A stretch of DNA of 36,100 nucleotides from a virus, in the IMG/VR virus record IMGVR_UViG_3300048930_001420, positions 1 through 36,100 of that record, one strand, 5' to 3'. Both the position numbers and the translations under genes were made by a program. Below, one piece after another: positions 8,089-15,905 of the stretch. The notes beneath the pieces were generated by a model. The model worked only from the letters and a program-made list of their open reading frames with translations. It was not told where the DNA came from and made no database searches. Position 1 is the stretch's first letter; every line of letters begins with the position of its first letter.

Positions 8089-8450
8089 CAATTGATTTCT
8101 TTCGTGTGGATCCGGAGGGTCTTGTCGAATTGGTCTGCGTATCGCCAAGGCTTCTCATCGCCGGGAGAGAGGACCTCGTAGATCTTTTTGTCTGCGACGA
8201 TTCGATCGCCATCGAGTGGTTCATCGTATCGCTCGAGCAATCGACAGAGGGAGTCATCGGTAAAGATCCAGTCGACCGGCTCGGATCTCATGACCGTTCC
8301 GTCGGACATCGCGGACTCGAATGTCGATCGCCCCTTGGTTCCGCACAAACGGATCGACACCGAGCCACGCGAATAGACGACGGAATCCGTGGTATGCTCG
8401 TTCAGTTGTCTCGCGAGCCATCCAGCTCCCGAGCTCAGGAAATTACTCAT
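8088..8450 (-). CDS. Putative head-tail connector (head closure) protein
   Basis: The 120-residue protein has a strand-rich body (SVVYSRGSVSIRLCGT, VDWIFTDDSL) and a C terminus reading KIYEVLSPGDEKPWRYADQFDKTLRIHTK. Endings of the kind YEV...PW.y.D.....LRIHT are what I recall from head-tail joining proteins of related phages. It lies between the lysis group and the tail genes, matching a head closure role. The ATG at 8450 overlaps the previous gene by 8 bases. Confidence 0.62.
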   Translation of the reverse strand: MSNFLSSGAGWLARQLNEHTTDSVVYSRGSVSIRLCGTKGRSTFESAMSDGTVMRSEPVDWIFTDDSLCRLLERYDEPLDGDRIVADKKIYEVLSPGDEKPWRYADQFDKTLRIHTKEIN

Positions 8451-8736
8451 CGGCCTCGATCAACTCCTTAGCCTCGGCGAGGACTTCCGATTCGAACTTG
8501 GCGGCCTGCTTCTTGCGGAGCGAGGCCTCGATGATTCGCATCTTCTCGTCGATCGCGATCTCATTTGGCCCCTTCGTCGGATCGCGACTCGTTCGCGGCG
8601 ACTCGACGATCGGAGCGAAGGGCGATACGAATGCAGGCGCAGGACTCACCGGCGGCGATGTTCCGTTGCGCTTCGACGGGATGAGCATCCAAAAGAGGAA
8701 TGCAGCAATGCAGGCGACAATAGCTAACAGGATCAC
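8443..8736 (-). CDS. Small membrane protein with N-terminal anchor
   Basis: The 97-residue product begins with one strong membrane segment (MILLAIVACIAAFLFWMLIP), continues with a Pro/Ser-rich linker and ends with a charged helix (KMRIIEASLRKKQAAKFESEVLAEAKELI). A membrane anchor plus soluble coiled coil is the shape of an i-spanin, so it might belong to the lysis group just upstream, but the same shape fits other functions. It starts at a GTG with GAGGG upstream, shortly after the stop of the preceding membrane protein gene. Confidence 0.6.
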   Translation of the reverse strand: MILLAIVACIAAFLFWMLIPSKRNGTSPPVSPAPAFVSPFAPIVESPRTSRDPTKGPNEIAIDEKMRIIEASLRKKQAAKFESEVLAEAKELIEADE

Positions 8737-8738
8737 GG

Positions 8739-9695
8739 TTACCCTCGGCGTTTGATGAAGTAGACAAGCAGGAACACCGCGACGAGAACCAGGCCCATTG
8801 TGAGCAGTGTCTCACCCGGTCGTAGAATGGATCGGATCAGTCCCTCCACTCCCTCGAGCTGATCCGGTTTGCGAACTCGATCGAGGAACCCACCGTCTCC
8901 GAGATTGATCGGAAACAATCGATTGTCGGGCTCGCAATTGCCGTCGGGACAATCGGGTGGGCGAGTCGCATTGCCTAGGGCCGCGGCTGCTTGGTAAAGG
9001 AACGGAGCTACCGGAGGCTCGGGCTGGAGAGCGGATTGTTGAACCACTTGCTTTTGCAAAGCGGTCGCGTCTGCCACCTCTTGAACGAGGCTTGCTTCCG
9101 ATTTGGGTAAGCAAGTGCGATCGCATAGATACACATGTCCGCCACTCGGATCGGTGACCATCACGGCCGGGAAAGCCGTCGGGGGAATCTTTGATGCAAA
9201 GCGGCCTTTGTAGAGCTCGTTGTCTCGAGTGTAGACGTGGAAGTTTGTTGCGCGTCTCCACTTCTGCAAAGTCTCATTCGTGTTCCACCATTGGAGCATC
9301 CTTTGCGATTCCGGATCGTTGTGAAGAACAAAGACCGAGATCGAGTATCGAGCGGTTACTGGCTTTGGATTCACTCCGGCCGGTTGGCTCGGCTGCAGCT
9401 GCGGCGTGGTCCCATTGACTTGCTGGCATGGTATGCAGACGGGGGCTTGTTTCTTGAGCTCATCGCGAGCCGCTGCATTCACCGGCAGCGAATGCGCGGG
9501 CCCCGCATTCTGAACTTGATCAAAGTTGATCCCACCAGGTGGGGCCGTTTCGACTCGTTCGGTAAAGAGAGCGGCCTCCACATAGGGAGCAGCACGCTGA
9601 GCAGTCGTGAGCGTGAGAGCATGCACAACGAATGCCGCTAGTAATCCGATGGTTAGTACGATTCGAATCTCGCTTCGATCGCTGGTTCCTGACAT
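8739..9695 (-). CDS. Membrane protein with a thioredoxin-like central domain
   Basis: This 318-residue protein has a membrane segment near the N terminus (IVLTIGLLAAFVVHALTL), a CIPC motif at about residue 87, a central region with ISVFVLHNDPESQRMLQWW and FPAVMVTDPSGGHVYLC, and a C-terminal membrane segment (TLLTMGLVLVAVFLLVYFI) ending KRRG. The centre has the order strand, helix, strand, FPAVMV strand with cis-Pro-like context and CxxxC that suggests a thioredoxin fold, but the CIPC lies before it rather than at the usual active-site place. It lies between the lipoprotein peptidase and the small anchor protein and may act in the envelope, perhaps in lysis or exclusion. Confidence 0.68.
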   Translation of the reverse strand: MSGTSDRSEIRIVLTIGLLAAFVVHALTLTTAQRAAPYVEAALFTERVETAPPGGINFDQVQNAGPAHSLPVNAAARDELKKQAPVCIPCQQVNGTTPQLQPSQPAGVNPKPVTARYSISVFVLHNDPESQRMLQWWNTNETLQKWRRATNFHVYTRDNELYKGRFASKIPPTAFPAVMVTDPSGGHVYLCDRTCLPKSEASLVQEVADATALQKQVVQQSALQPEPPVAPFLYQAAAALGNATRPPDCPDGNCEPDNRLFPINLGDGGFLDRVRKPDQLEGVEGLIRSILRPGETLLTMGLVLVAVFLLVYFIKRRG

Positions 9696-9721
9696 AGTGC
9701 AGCCTATTCCTTCGTTAAGAA

Positions 9722-10348
9722 TCAGAAAGTGGGCACCCCGATACGCTCGTAGGAGCGATAGGGTGGAGGACTGGGTGGATCACCGAGAACGGTTAAAGCA
9801 AAGCCGCCATAGCTCGCCCAAAGTCGATGGAATTGCGTTCGCTCGGTGTACTCGTATTTGGCGACGCTGTTGTTATCGAGGATCACCGCATAGGTTTTCC
9901 CGTTGGCTTCGACCCATCCGACGAACGTGCAGCAGTGAGCAGGCTTCCACCAGAGGAGAGCGCCCCGCCTCGTCGAGTGAGCAAAGTCGAGCAATGCGAG
10001 ATTGGCCTGCTCGGTGTACGCATACTTCACACCCTCTCGATCGAGTCTCTCACGCATGCGAGATGCGTATTCCCCTCCGCTGTAGGTTTGCTTCCACTTG
10101 CGAGCCAGGTCGAACTCGTTTTGCCAGTTGAGCATCGAGACGAGCGACGCATGAGCGCAGGAGCCCTCGCGGCCGGTTGCTCCCCCGAGCCAGTTAGATT
10201 GGCGAACGTTGAGAGGTGGATTGACCACCGGCGACTCGGGTGCAGGAGCTGGCAAAGCTCGGTAGTTCTGCGGACCATCCTCGACGCATCCGATCGCAGT
10301 GAGCGAGCAGAGCATTGCGAGCAAACCAAGCATCGGGCGATTGATCAC
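9722..10348 (-). CDS. Lipoprotein with papain-like cysteine peptidase fold; candidate lysis enzyme
   Basis: I place the start at the GTG at 10348, which forms a GTGA overlap with the stop of the preceding membrane gene and has AAAGGAAA upstream. This gives VINRPMLGLLAMLCSLTAIGC, a lipoprotein signal with the lipobox Cys at residue 21. A Pro-rich linker leads to GREGSCAHASLVSMLNW, with a Cys at the start of a helix, then PAHCCTFVGW with a His, and ILDNNS with an Asn. That Cys-His-Asn order is the papain/C39-type catalytic arrangement. No lysozyme, amidase or other endolysin is visible elsewhere, and the gene directly follows a two-segment membrane protein, so a role in wall or protein cleavage at lysis is inferred. 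Confidence 0.68.
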   Translation of the reverse strand: MINRPMLGLLAMLCSLTAIGCVEDGPQNYRALPAPAPESPVVNPPLNVRQSNWLGGATGREGSCAHASLVSMLNWQNEFDLARKWKQTYSGGEYASRMRERLDREGVKYAYTEQANLALLDFAHSTRRGALLWWKPAHCCTFVGWVEANGKTYAVILDNNSVAKYEYTERTQFHRLWASYGGFALTVLGDPPSPPPYRSYERIGVPTF

Positions 10349-10548
10349 TTGCTTTCCTTTTGCAGTGCGAGGGCGACTTGAACAGCGACAACAATCAACA
10401 CACCGACCGGCCACATCCAAGCGAGTATGGCAATGGCGAACGTTCCTGCAGGGCGACGCATCGATTTGCGGAGCTCGGTCGCGGCGGACCAAGCCCACAG
10501 GGCGATGAGGCGTTGCACGGCGATCGCTAACCAAAGTTGCCAATTCAT
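10345..10548 (-). CDS. Small two-segment membrane protein, holin candidate
   Basis: The 67-residue product has a hydrophobic N-terminal stretch (LWLAIAVQRLIALWAW), a short basic loop (ELRKSMRRPAG) and a second membrane stretch (FAIAILAWMWPVGVLIVVAVQVALAL) with a charged end. Length, topology and location directly before a secreted peptidase are those of a class II holin. The start forms an ATGA overlap with the upstream stop, and the stop overlaps the next GTG. Confidence 0.62.
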   Translation of the reverse strand: MNWQLWLAIAVQRLIALWAWSAATELRKSMRRPAGTFAIAILAWMWPVGVLIVVAVQVALALQKESK

Positions 10549-10874
10549 TCAGTAGGCTTCGGGGGTGTGATGGATAGTTTCTTCTCACCTTTGGCCGCAG
10601 CATCGGCAGCAGCCTGTTTGAGCTGATTGGCCTTCTCAGCTCCGCATTCCTTGAGGTACTCGGCCGCCCACTGCACGGTGGCTCGACCTGGCATCCAAGC
10701 GAGGAGGAAGCCGAGCCGCTTCATAGAAGCCTTTCCCGACTTCTTGAGTTCGGCCGCGAACTTCTCTTCGAGTTGGCTTTGTCGATCCCGCAGCGTCTTT
10801 GCTTTTCGAGTTAGCTCGGAGGCTTCTTCGTCGAGCGTTTGCCACTCGAGGAGGTCTTCTTCTTTGATGGGCAT
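10545..10874 (-). CDS. Small helical protein, unknown
   Basis: The 109-residue product is mostly coiled coil in its first half (EEDLLEWQTLDEEASELTRK and LRDRQSQLEEKFAAELKK), then has RLGFLLAWMPGRATVQWAAEY and an Ala/Lys-rich end. The ATG of MPIKEED lies inside the end of the upstream zincin gene (about 60 bases of overlap); the longer open frame further upstream is the shadow of that gene. No domain is recognised. It precedes the holin candidate and might modulate lysis or be a minor head protein. Confidence 0.55.
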   Translation of the reverse strand: MPIKEEDLLEWQTLDEEASELTRKAKTLRDRQSQLEEKFAAELKKSGKASMKRLGFLLAWMPGRATVQWAAEYLKECGAEKANQLKQAAADAAAKGEKKLSITPPKPTE

Positions 10875-11185
10875 GGTGATTTGGGGGGCGAGTGGCGTTT
10901 TCGGTAACCCATCGCGAACAACACAGCCGCGATGTCGGTTGCAGTCTCGGCGATCGCCTCCTCGCTGAGATCCCAATAGGCTCCGTGGAGCATCTCGTGG
11001 ATCAGGACATCGAGTTCGCGCTGGGGCGTGAGACCGGTTCGAATGGTGATAGAGCGCCTCGTGTGATCGGGCGAGTCACACGAGGCGTCTACCTCTTCTC
11101 CGTCGACAATCACTTTGGACTGCCGATAGATCGTGAAAACCACGCCACGTATCCGGGCGCTTGTAATACGTTGGCGTGGGGGCAT
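10811..11185 (-). CDS. Zincin-like metalloprotein (HExxH)
   Basis: The 124-residue protein has the zinc-binding helix DVLIHEMLHGAYWDLSEEAIAE: HEMLH gives the two His ligands and the Glu, and the downstream Glu-rich helix (SEEAIAETATDIAAVL) may supply the third ligand, as in gluzincins. The N terminus is strand-rich (GVVFTIYRQSKVIVDG, RSITIRTGL). Small HExxH proteins of this kind occur in phage genomes between head and tail genes; substrate and role are unknown. The C terminus is a Lys/Ser/Pro tail. Confidence 0.68.
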   Translation of the reverse strand: MPPRQRITSARIRGVVFTIYRQSKVIVDGEEVDASCDSPDHTRRSITIRTGLTPQRELDVLIHEMLHGAYWDLSEEAIAETATDIAAVLFAMGYRKRHSPPKSPCPSKKKTSSSGKRSTKKPPS

Positions 11186-11208
11186 GATGGATTAGTGAGC
11201 CCGATCGA

Positions 11209-11574
11209 TTAGATCGTTGGCCCTTGATCGTTCAGCGAGACGTCGACCGTGAGCGTGCCGTTTCCGGCAGCTGCGACCGCTCGCCCCATGAGAATGTTGC
11301 CACCGTCTGCCGCTCCCACTTTGGGAGTGGCGAGCTTCGTCGCGGTTGCGATCTGGATTCGGTTCCCGGCAGCGATCACCGTGGCGCTCGCTTTGTCGAC
11401 GGTCACGATTCCCTTGGTTCGGCACATGCCGATCGCACCATTGGCGACACCGGCAAGCCCCTCGACGATTCCCGCTTTCCCGTCGGGCAGGAGAACAATA
11501 TCGCCGCTAAGCAGCTTGGCACCTGTCGAGTTGGTGAACTGTTGAACTCCGTCCTCATACTTGAAACTTGGCAT
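11209..11574 (-). CDS. DUF2190 family capsid-associated protein
   Basis: The 121-residue product opens MPSFKYEDGVQQFTNSTGA, continues GDIVLLPDGKAGIVEGLAGVANGAIG and ends with GRAVAAAGNGTLTVDVSLN. The strand pattern with an early GD-V and a late G.a..a...G...V.l matches the DUF2190 family, which is regularly encoded next to major capsid genes and may decorate or stabilise the shell. ATG at 11574 is preferred to a TTG six codons upstream, which has no better ribosome binding site. Confidence 0.72.
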   Translation of the reverse strand: MPSFKYEDGVQQFTNSTGAKLLSGDIVLLPDGKAGIVEGLAGVANGAIGMCRTKGIVTVDKASATVIAAGNRIQIATATKLATPKVGAADGGNILMGRAVAAAGNGTLTVDVSLNDQGPTI

Positions 11575-11649
11575 ACTGATCTCACTGAACAATGGTTGCG
11601 GTGGATTGGATTAGGTCAGCTCGATAGAGACCTGGTTGCGTTGGGTCAG

Positions 11650-11907
11650 CTAGCCCGCGCTGGGGGCTTTCTTTTTCTTGGCCGGAGCCTTTGCGGCTTG
11701 CGTTGGATTTGGGTTCGGCTCGTCGTCGTCATCGCTACGGTTGCCGATTAACTCGGAGTCGTCGGGATCCAGTTCATCCTTTGCGGAGGCCTCTTCGGCC
11801 CAACCTGCGGCGATGAGAGACCGAGCGTATCCATCCTCGATGTTTCTCACGCCTGGCCGTGTAGGAACACCATCGACCTTAACTTCTCGAAGAACGTTTA
11901 CTTTCAT
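11650..11907 (-). CDS. Small acidic/Lys-tailed protein after the capsid gene
   Basis: The 85-residue product has a short folded part (MKVNVLREVKVDGVPTRPG, then VRNIEDGYARSLIAAGWAEE), an acidic middle (DELDPDDSELIG, DDDDEPNPNP) and a Lys-rich tail (KAPAKKKKAPSAG). The first part resembles small proteins found next to phage capsid genes that carry a predicted N-terminal strand and a helix ending in GWAE. A head-completion role is possible; there is no direct evidence. Confidence 0.6.
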   Translation of the reverse strand: MKVNVLREVKVDGVPTRPGVRNIEDGYARSLIAAGWAEEASAKDELDPDDSELIGNRSDDDDEPNPNPTQAAKAPAKKKKAPSAG

Positions 11908-11993
11908 GTTTTGCAGCCTAAACAGATTTCATCAATGAAACGGGCTCCGCATGCAACCGAGCAAGCGGAGCAGAATGTTGCACCGGCTTAGCG

Positions 11994-14291
11994 TTATGCT
12001 CGGCCTCGGACGAACCCTTTGAAGTCTTGGGCTCGGGATCCGACGTAGTGACGAACCGAGATATTGAGACCAAAGGCCCCATTCATCAGAGGGTTGGTGG
12101 TGACAATCGGCACCCGTCCAGCTCCCTCGAGGTAGGTAACCTCGATCGTGTGAGCCTCTGCCGAAACGAGGATCCAGTTGGTTGACGATCCGGAAAGAGG
12201 CGCCTTGGTAACTGGATCAATCATGCCGTTCTCGAGGCGAGCCTCGCTAACCGGTGTGATGTTGTAGTCCTTGAGAACGTTCTTCGATCCCTTGCCACCA
12301 TCGACCATGACGATATCGCTCTTGGTGAGCTGTACCGCCGTGTCTCGCAGTGATGGAGGAACGAGTAGGTGAGTCGCTCTCAGGTTGAGCGATGCGTCGC
12401 CATCGCGTCGCAATCCCAGCTTGGCGATCGCCAACGAGAGAGGACCTCGATCGAGAGCCTGACTGGTTCCGATGTCGGAGACGTCGGTCGCATTGAACAG
12501 CTGTCGACCGGTGACCAAGAGGTTCGGGTTCGAAAGGAGAATCGCGGCGACGAGGCTTGGGCGAACTCGACCGGCCGCGAGACCGAAGTCGCGAGGCGTA
12601 TCGGCCAGCTTGCCGAAGTTGTCGCTCATAAAGTCCGCTTCGTCGATGTTCATTTGACGCGAGAAGCGATCAACCTTGCTTTGCTCGCTGCGAGCAGCTC
12701 GGGTCGCATGATCTGCTTCGCCACCCGCTGGATGGAGCGAGAGATCCCCAGCGGCTTCCATACGGATCCGCGAATGGAATTCCATGTCGGGGTTTTCTCG
12801 CTCTTGAGTCCAGCCTCGAGAAAAGTCCTCGATCTCCGCGTAGGAGGCCAGAACTTGAGCACCGAGGGTAGCTCCGAAAAGCTGAGTCACTGCACCCGAG
12901 GAGAAAGCGGCTTGCAGCATGTCGACCCGGTTGCGAGGGACATCTTGCCCGATCGCATTGAGAGCCATCCCGGCCGCTTCAAGCATCGAGATCGATCGGA
13001 ACTCGTGAGCCTGATCCATGATTCGCTGTCGATTCGAATCGTTGACTCCAGCGCGGAGCCATTCGGGGAGTCGATCGCGGATCTCCGAGCTTTGGAATTG
13101 AGCACAATCGAGAGCGATGTTCGCGCGGAGCAGCAAAGCCGCTTGCAAGGTGTGGAGCGATCCACGCTGCGATCTCGAGGTACTGTGGATCCCTGGGCCA
13201 GCCGATCGGCTGTTACGCATCGCCTCGAGCTCTTGGTGGCGACGTGCTTCGAGTTCAGTACGCTCGGCCGTCCATCCTGCTCGGATCGCGTGAGCCGCGA
13301 GATTAACCGCCGTCCCGTTGATGCTCACCGTCGGATCGTTGAATCGAGCGCAGAGCGTTCGCAGTTCTGTGGCTCGAGCATGTTCGGCCGCGAGGGTCTC
13401 GCGGTATTGGGCTGCGAGATCGTTGGTTTGATTGGAGCGAGCTCCATTGCCACCCGCGAGAAGTGTATTCCCCGCTCCATTGGCTGCGGTGGCGGAGGGT
13501 GGCGGTTGGTCGTCGCTCGATGCCCCATCGGAGCTCGCGGAGGCTGCGGCAGAGTCACCGCCCTCAGAGGATGCGCCCGATTGAGCGTTGTATTGATTCT
13601 GAAGCGCTTCCATCGCTTCGGGGGTAAGCGTAGCGACATCCAAACCGAGCGAGGCGACCCAAGCTTCAAAGCCCATTGCGGCGTTCCCTTGTGTGAGTTG
13701 AGCAAGCATGAGCCGTGGGACGTTCATATCGCCAGGCTCCGACAGAATAGCGATGTGCTTTAGTTTCGAGCGCGAAACATAGAGCACGGGACCCTCGAAC
13801 GATCTTCCGTTCGCTTGGAGGGTTTGACCTTCGCGGACGATCTCCCACTCGAGCAAGATGAGACCGATGGATGTTTTCCATGGAAAGCGTTTGCTCGAGG
13901 TAATCTCGCGCGTGTCATCGCTTTGCACGGAGAACTCACCGGAGGCGAGCAGTTGCTTCCCGTCGCTGTGGACGTCGGGGCAGTGGCCAACAGGTCGAGC
14001 GGGATCATGATCGCGATTTAGCGGAGTATCCGAATCGATCTCCACACCATCGCAAGAGACGACGGCCGCACCTTGGTAGCCGTTGGCCATGTTCAGCTGA
14101 GGGAACATGACACCGCCCGTGTATACCACTTGATTTATGAATCGAGTGGCCTCGGTCGCACCCTCGGCAGCATGGAGCAGCTCGATCGGACCAGAGCCAA
14201 CGAGGGTGAGCTCGTTAGTTGGCGATTGAGCCTCCGCATGGAGAGAGGCGATTGTTGCGATGCGTCGCTCGCGTCGTTTCTTGGATCCCAT
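11994..14291 (-). CDS. Prohead protease - scaffold - major capsid protein fusion
   Basis: A single frame codes for 765 residues. Residues about 50-190 look like a prohead serine protease: GYQGAAVVSCDG, PLNRDHDPARPVGHC with the probable catalytic His, and EITSSKRFPWKTSIGL with the probable Ser. Residues about 230-370 are Gln/Ala/Ser/Gly-rich and helical, like a scaffold. The rest, from about residue 380, looks like a capsid subunit, with SLRDTAVQLTKSDIVM, WILVSAEAHTIEVTYLEG and GLNISVRHYVGSRAQDFKGF. Auto-cleavage during assembly is expected. I chose the ATG at 14291; a TTG at 14318 is also open but sits in the loop of the hairpin at 14307-14329. Confidence 0.85.
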   Translation of the reverse strand: MGSKKRRERRIATIASLHAEAQSPTNELTLVGSGPIELLHAAEGATEATRFINQVVYTGGVMFPQLNMANGYQGAAVVSCDGVEIDSDTPLNRDHDPARPVGHCPDVHSDGKQLLASGEFSVQSDDTREITSSKRFPWKTSIGLILLEWEIVREGQTLQANGRSFEGPVLYVSRSKLKHIAILSEPGDMNVPRLMLAQLTQGNAAMGFEAWVASLGLDVATLTPEAMEALQNQYNAQSGASSEGGDSAAASASSDGASSDDQPPPSATAANGAGNTLLAGGNGARSNQTNDLAAQYRETLAAEHARATELRTLCARFNDPTVSINGTAVNLAAHAIRAGWTAERTELEARRHQELEAMRNSRSAGPGIHSTSRSQRGSLHTLQAALLLRANIALDCAQFQSSEIRDRLPEWLRAGVNDSNRQRIMDQAHEFRSISMLEAAGMALNAIGQDVPRNRVDMLQAAFSSGAVTQLFGATLGAQVLASYAEIEDFSRGWTQERENPDMEFHSRIRMEAAGDLSLHPAGGEADHATRAARSEQSKVDRFSRQMNIDEADFMSDNFGKLADTPRDFGLAAGRVRPSLVAAILLSNPNLLVTGRQLFNATDVSDIGTSQALDRGPLSLAIAKLGLRRDGDASLNLRATHLLVPPSLRDTAVQLTKSDIVMVDGGKGSKNVLKDYNITPVSEARLENGMIDPVTKAPLSGSSTNWILVSAEAHTIEVTYLEGAGRVPIVTTNPLMNGAFGLNISVRHYVGSRAQDFKGFVRGRA

Positions 14292-14306
14292 GAGACCCAA
14301 CGTAAA

Positions 14307-14329
14307 CGGCTCGGACAAAATCCGAGCCG
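14307..14329 (-). terminator. Perfect hairpin between the accessory cassette and the capsid gene
   Basis: CGGCTCGGA (14307-14315) and TCCGAGCCG (14321-14329) form a 9-bp GC-rich stem with a 5-base loop, followed on the minus strand by only TTTACG. It lies after the last cassette gene (stop at 14370) and 15 bases before the capsid ATG. It can be a weak terminator or attenuator for the cassette transcript, or a 5' mRNA stabiliser for the capsid message. Confidence 0.45.
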
Positions 14330-14369
14330 CGTGAGTACCAATTAGAGGTTAGTGAGCAAGTGCCATTAT

Positions 14370-14984
14370 CTAGTCCGCACTGACTCTCTTGAATTCGACC
14401 ACCCAAACCCACGGATTGAGTGCCCACGATCCTTCGCCGTTGATCGATTCCCAAAGATGCAAGAATCCGTATCTATGACCATGTTCGACAGCCCAACGTG
14501 CCATGTCGTTGCCTTGACCACCGTGCCCCCAAGCAAGATCGCTTCGGTTCTCAGTTCCCTCTGAAATTGCATCCTCCTCGCTGATGTCGTTCAGCCTTTC
14601 GACTCGCACGCCAGTGATCTCCAGCGTGATGCGTGAAGCCCGTCTAGGCATGTGGATCGATGGCTTCCACTCCACTCCATCCCATGGATCAGGCTTTCCG
14701 TCTGCCCTGTAGAAAATATTGCTGTCGGCACAAACAGTGAAAGTCTCTCTCACCCAAAGCCGATCTCCTGGCTGTCCGTACTTGCAGACCCAGTAATGAT
14801 CCTTAGGACCTTCCAGCACTCCAGAAAAGGTATGCCCAAACACTTTGCCAGTGCTTCCCCATAATCCCGCTGGCTGTGGCTTCACGATCCGTCGCGTCTG
14901 TGTCTTGCGTCCGTCGAGGATCGCTCGGACCATCTCGCCTGAGAACAGGATCGGGCGTTCCTTGGTTTCAATTGCTGTCGTCAT
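14370..14984 (-). CDS. ASCH/PUA-like phage protein
   Basis: The 204-residue product has the hallmarks of a widespread phage family: RPILFSGEMVRAILDGRKTQ, TRRIV-PQP, YGQPGDRLWVRETF, MPRRASRITLEITGVRVERL, DISEEDAISEG and a final NPWVWVVEF. These belong to ASCH-type domains with a PUA-like barrel that probably bind RNA; the exact phage role is unknown. The ribosome binding site GGAGG stands before the ATG, which directly follows the upstream TAA. It is the last gene of the accessory cassette. Confidence 0.8.
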   Translation of the reverse strand: MTTAIETKERPILFSGEMVRAILDGRKTQTRRIVKPQPAGLWGSTGKVFGHTFSGVLEGPKDHYWVCKYGQPGDRLWVRETFTVCADSNIFYRADGKPDPWDGVEWKPSIHMPRRASRITLEITGVRVERLNDISEEDAISEGTENRSDLAWGHGGQGNDMARWAVEHGHRYGFLHLWESINGEGSWALNPWVWVVEFKRVSAD

Positions 14985-15344
14985 TTAATTACACCTCCAC
15001 AACTTTACGCCGAGTGCCTTACATAAACGGACCACTTCGGCGCGAGTCTTCAGCCACGAACCAACCAAGCCAACTGCGTTCTCTTCTTCGTCCTGTTCGT
15101 TGTAGGATATGACATCTGTTATCCACTCGTCTGGATCCGCTTTATGCAGCGAGAGACGCAAGTCGACGTGTGCTTTCGCAGATGTCTTGTCGTAGTCATC
15201 GATTACGATTGTTGCACATGTGACCTTCTCAGTCTCATCGATCTTGAACCCTACCGACTTGAGCCAGTCGACATCTGGAAACTTGCTGCTAGTCGCAGCT
15301 CGCTTCACATTGTCCTTGATCGACGTTTCAATTGCGGTCGTCAT
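14985..15344 (-). CDS. Hypothetical cassette protein
   Basis: The 119-residue product starts MTTAIETSIKDNVKRAATSS, then has a strand-helix body (KVTCATIVIDDYDKTSAKAH, DLRLSLHKADPDEWITDV) and a C-terminal helix (LKTRAEVVRLCKALGVKLW). No family is recognised. The ATG at 15344 has AAAGGAAA upstream and is preferred to a start 21 bases earlier. Its first 20 coding bases are nearly identical to those of the next gene, which points to a local copying event or a shared translation-initiation element. Confidence 0.65.
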   Translation of the reverse strand: MTTAIETSIKDNVKRAATSSKFPDVDWLKSVGFKIDETEKVTCATIVIDDYDKTSAKAHVDLRLSLHKADPDEWITDVISYNEQDEEENAVGLVGSWLKTRAEVVRLCKALGVKLWRCN

Positions 15345-15380
15345 TTTGTGTTTCCTTTGCGACACTGCCGCTATGACTCG

Positions 15381-15605
15381 TTAGTTCGGAATGTCTCGGC
15401 AGTCGCATTCCGGAATACGATCCGTCCTTCTGGCTTCCATCAAGGCCAAAGCAGACTCAAGACCCGCAACCAAGCCTTCGGAGTAGTAAAGGTGACTTTC
15501 GTGCGCCGCACCAATGTCGACCCTCTTTTTGACCTTCTTGCGACTCTCGTCAGCTTTGAGGATGTCTTTGCGAACGTCCGCAATTGCCTCATGTAGTTCT
15601 CTCAT
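15381..15605 (-). CDS. Small helical hypothetical protein
   Basis: The 74-residue product is an N-terminal coiled coil (MRELHEAIADVRKDILKADE, then SRKKVKKRVD) followed by ESHLYYSEGLVAGLESALALM and a CDC motif near the end. A strong GGGGAGA ribosome binding site stands a few bases before the ATG at 15605, which is why I reject the longer frame upstream. It belongs to the accessory cassette; function unknown. Confidence 0.62.
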   Translation of the reverse strand: MRELHEAIADVRKDILKADESRKKVKKRVDIGAAHESHLYYSEGLVAGLESALALMEARRTDRIPECDCRDIPN

Positions 15606-15640
15606 CTCTTCTCCCCTTGCGGCTGCTAAACCGGCACTTG

Positions 15641-15871
15641 TTACTTTGGTCCCGCTGGCATTTCTGCCCAGTGGGTCACGTTTTCCATCAACGATCCATC
15701 TAAGCATCTCCAGACAAAACCGTCCTGCGTCTCTTCCTCAAAGTATCCAGGGTAAACTGGCTCGGATCCGTTTCCGTTGTAAAGCAATACGGCAATCCCT
15801 TCGTCTGGCATCTGCGATTCGACTGGAATCCAGTGAATCAATTCCTTGATGGGCTTACTTGCATTTTTCAT
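15641..15871 (-). CDS. DUF551-like protein
   Basis: The 76-residue product shows the DUF551 pattern: HWIPVESQMPDEGIAVLLYN near the start, a Tyr/Phe-rich middle with VWRCLDG, and the ending VTHWAEMPAGP (family: dVTHWmplP.pP). These small proteins are common accessory genes of phages and prophages and have no established function. It follows the tRNA-like element in the cassette. Confidence 0.78.
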   Translation of the reverse strand: MKNASKPIKELIHWIPVESQMPDEGIAVLLYNGNGSEPVYPGYFEEETQDGFVWRCLDGSLMENVTHWAEMPAGPK

Positions 15872-15905
15872 GTATCACCTGTGCTGCATTGCTGATAGCG
15901 TCTAA

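Noticed and set aside
12369-13763. Plus-strand open frame of 464 codons opposite the capsid gene
   Set aside because: Shadow of the protease-capsid frame in a GC-rich region; composition is Arg/Ser-rich as is usual for antisense frames.
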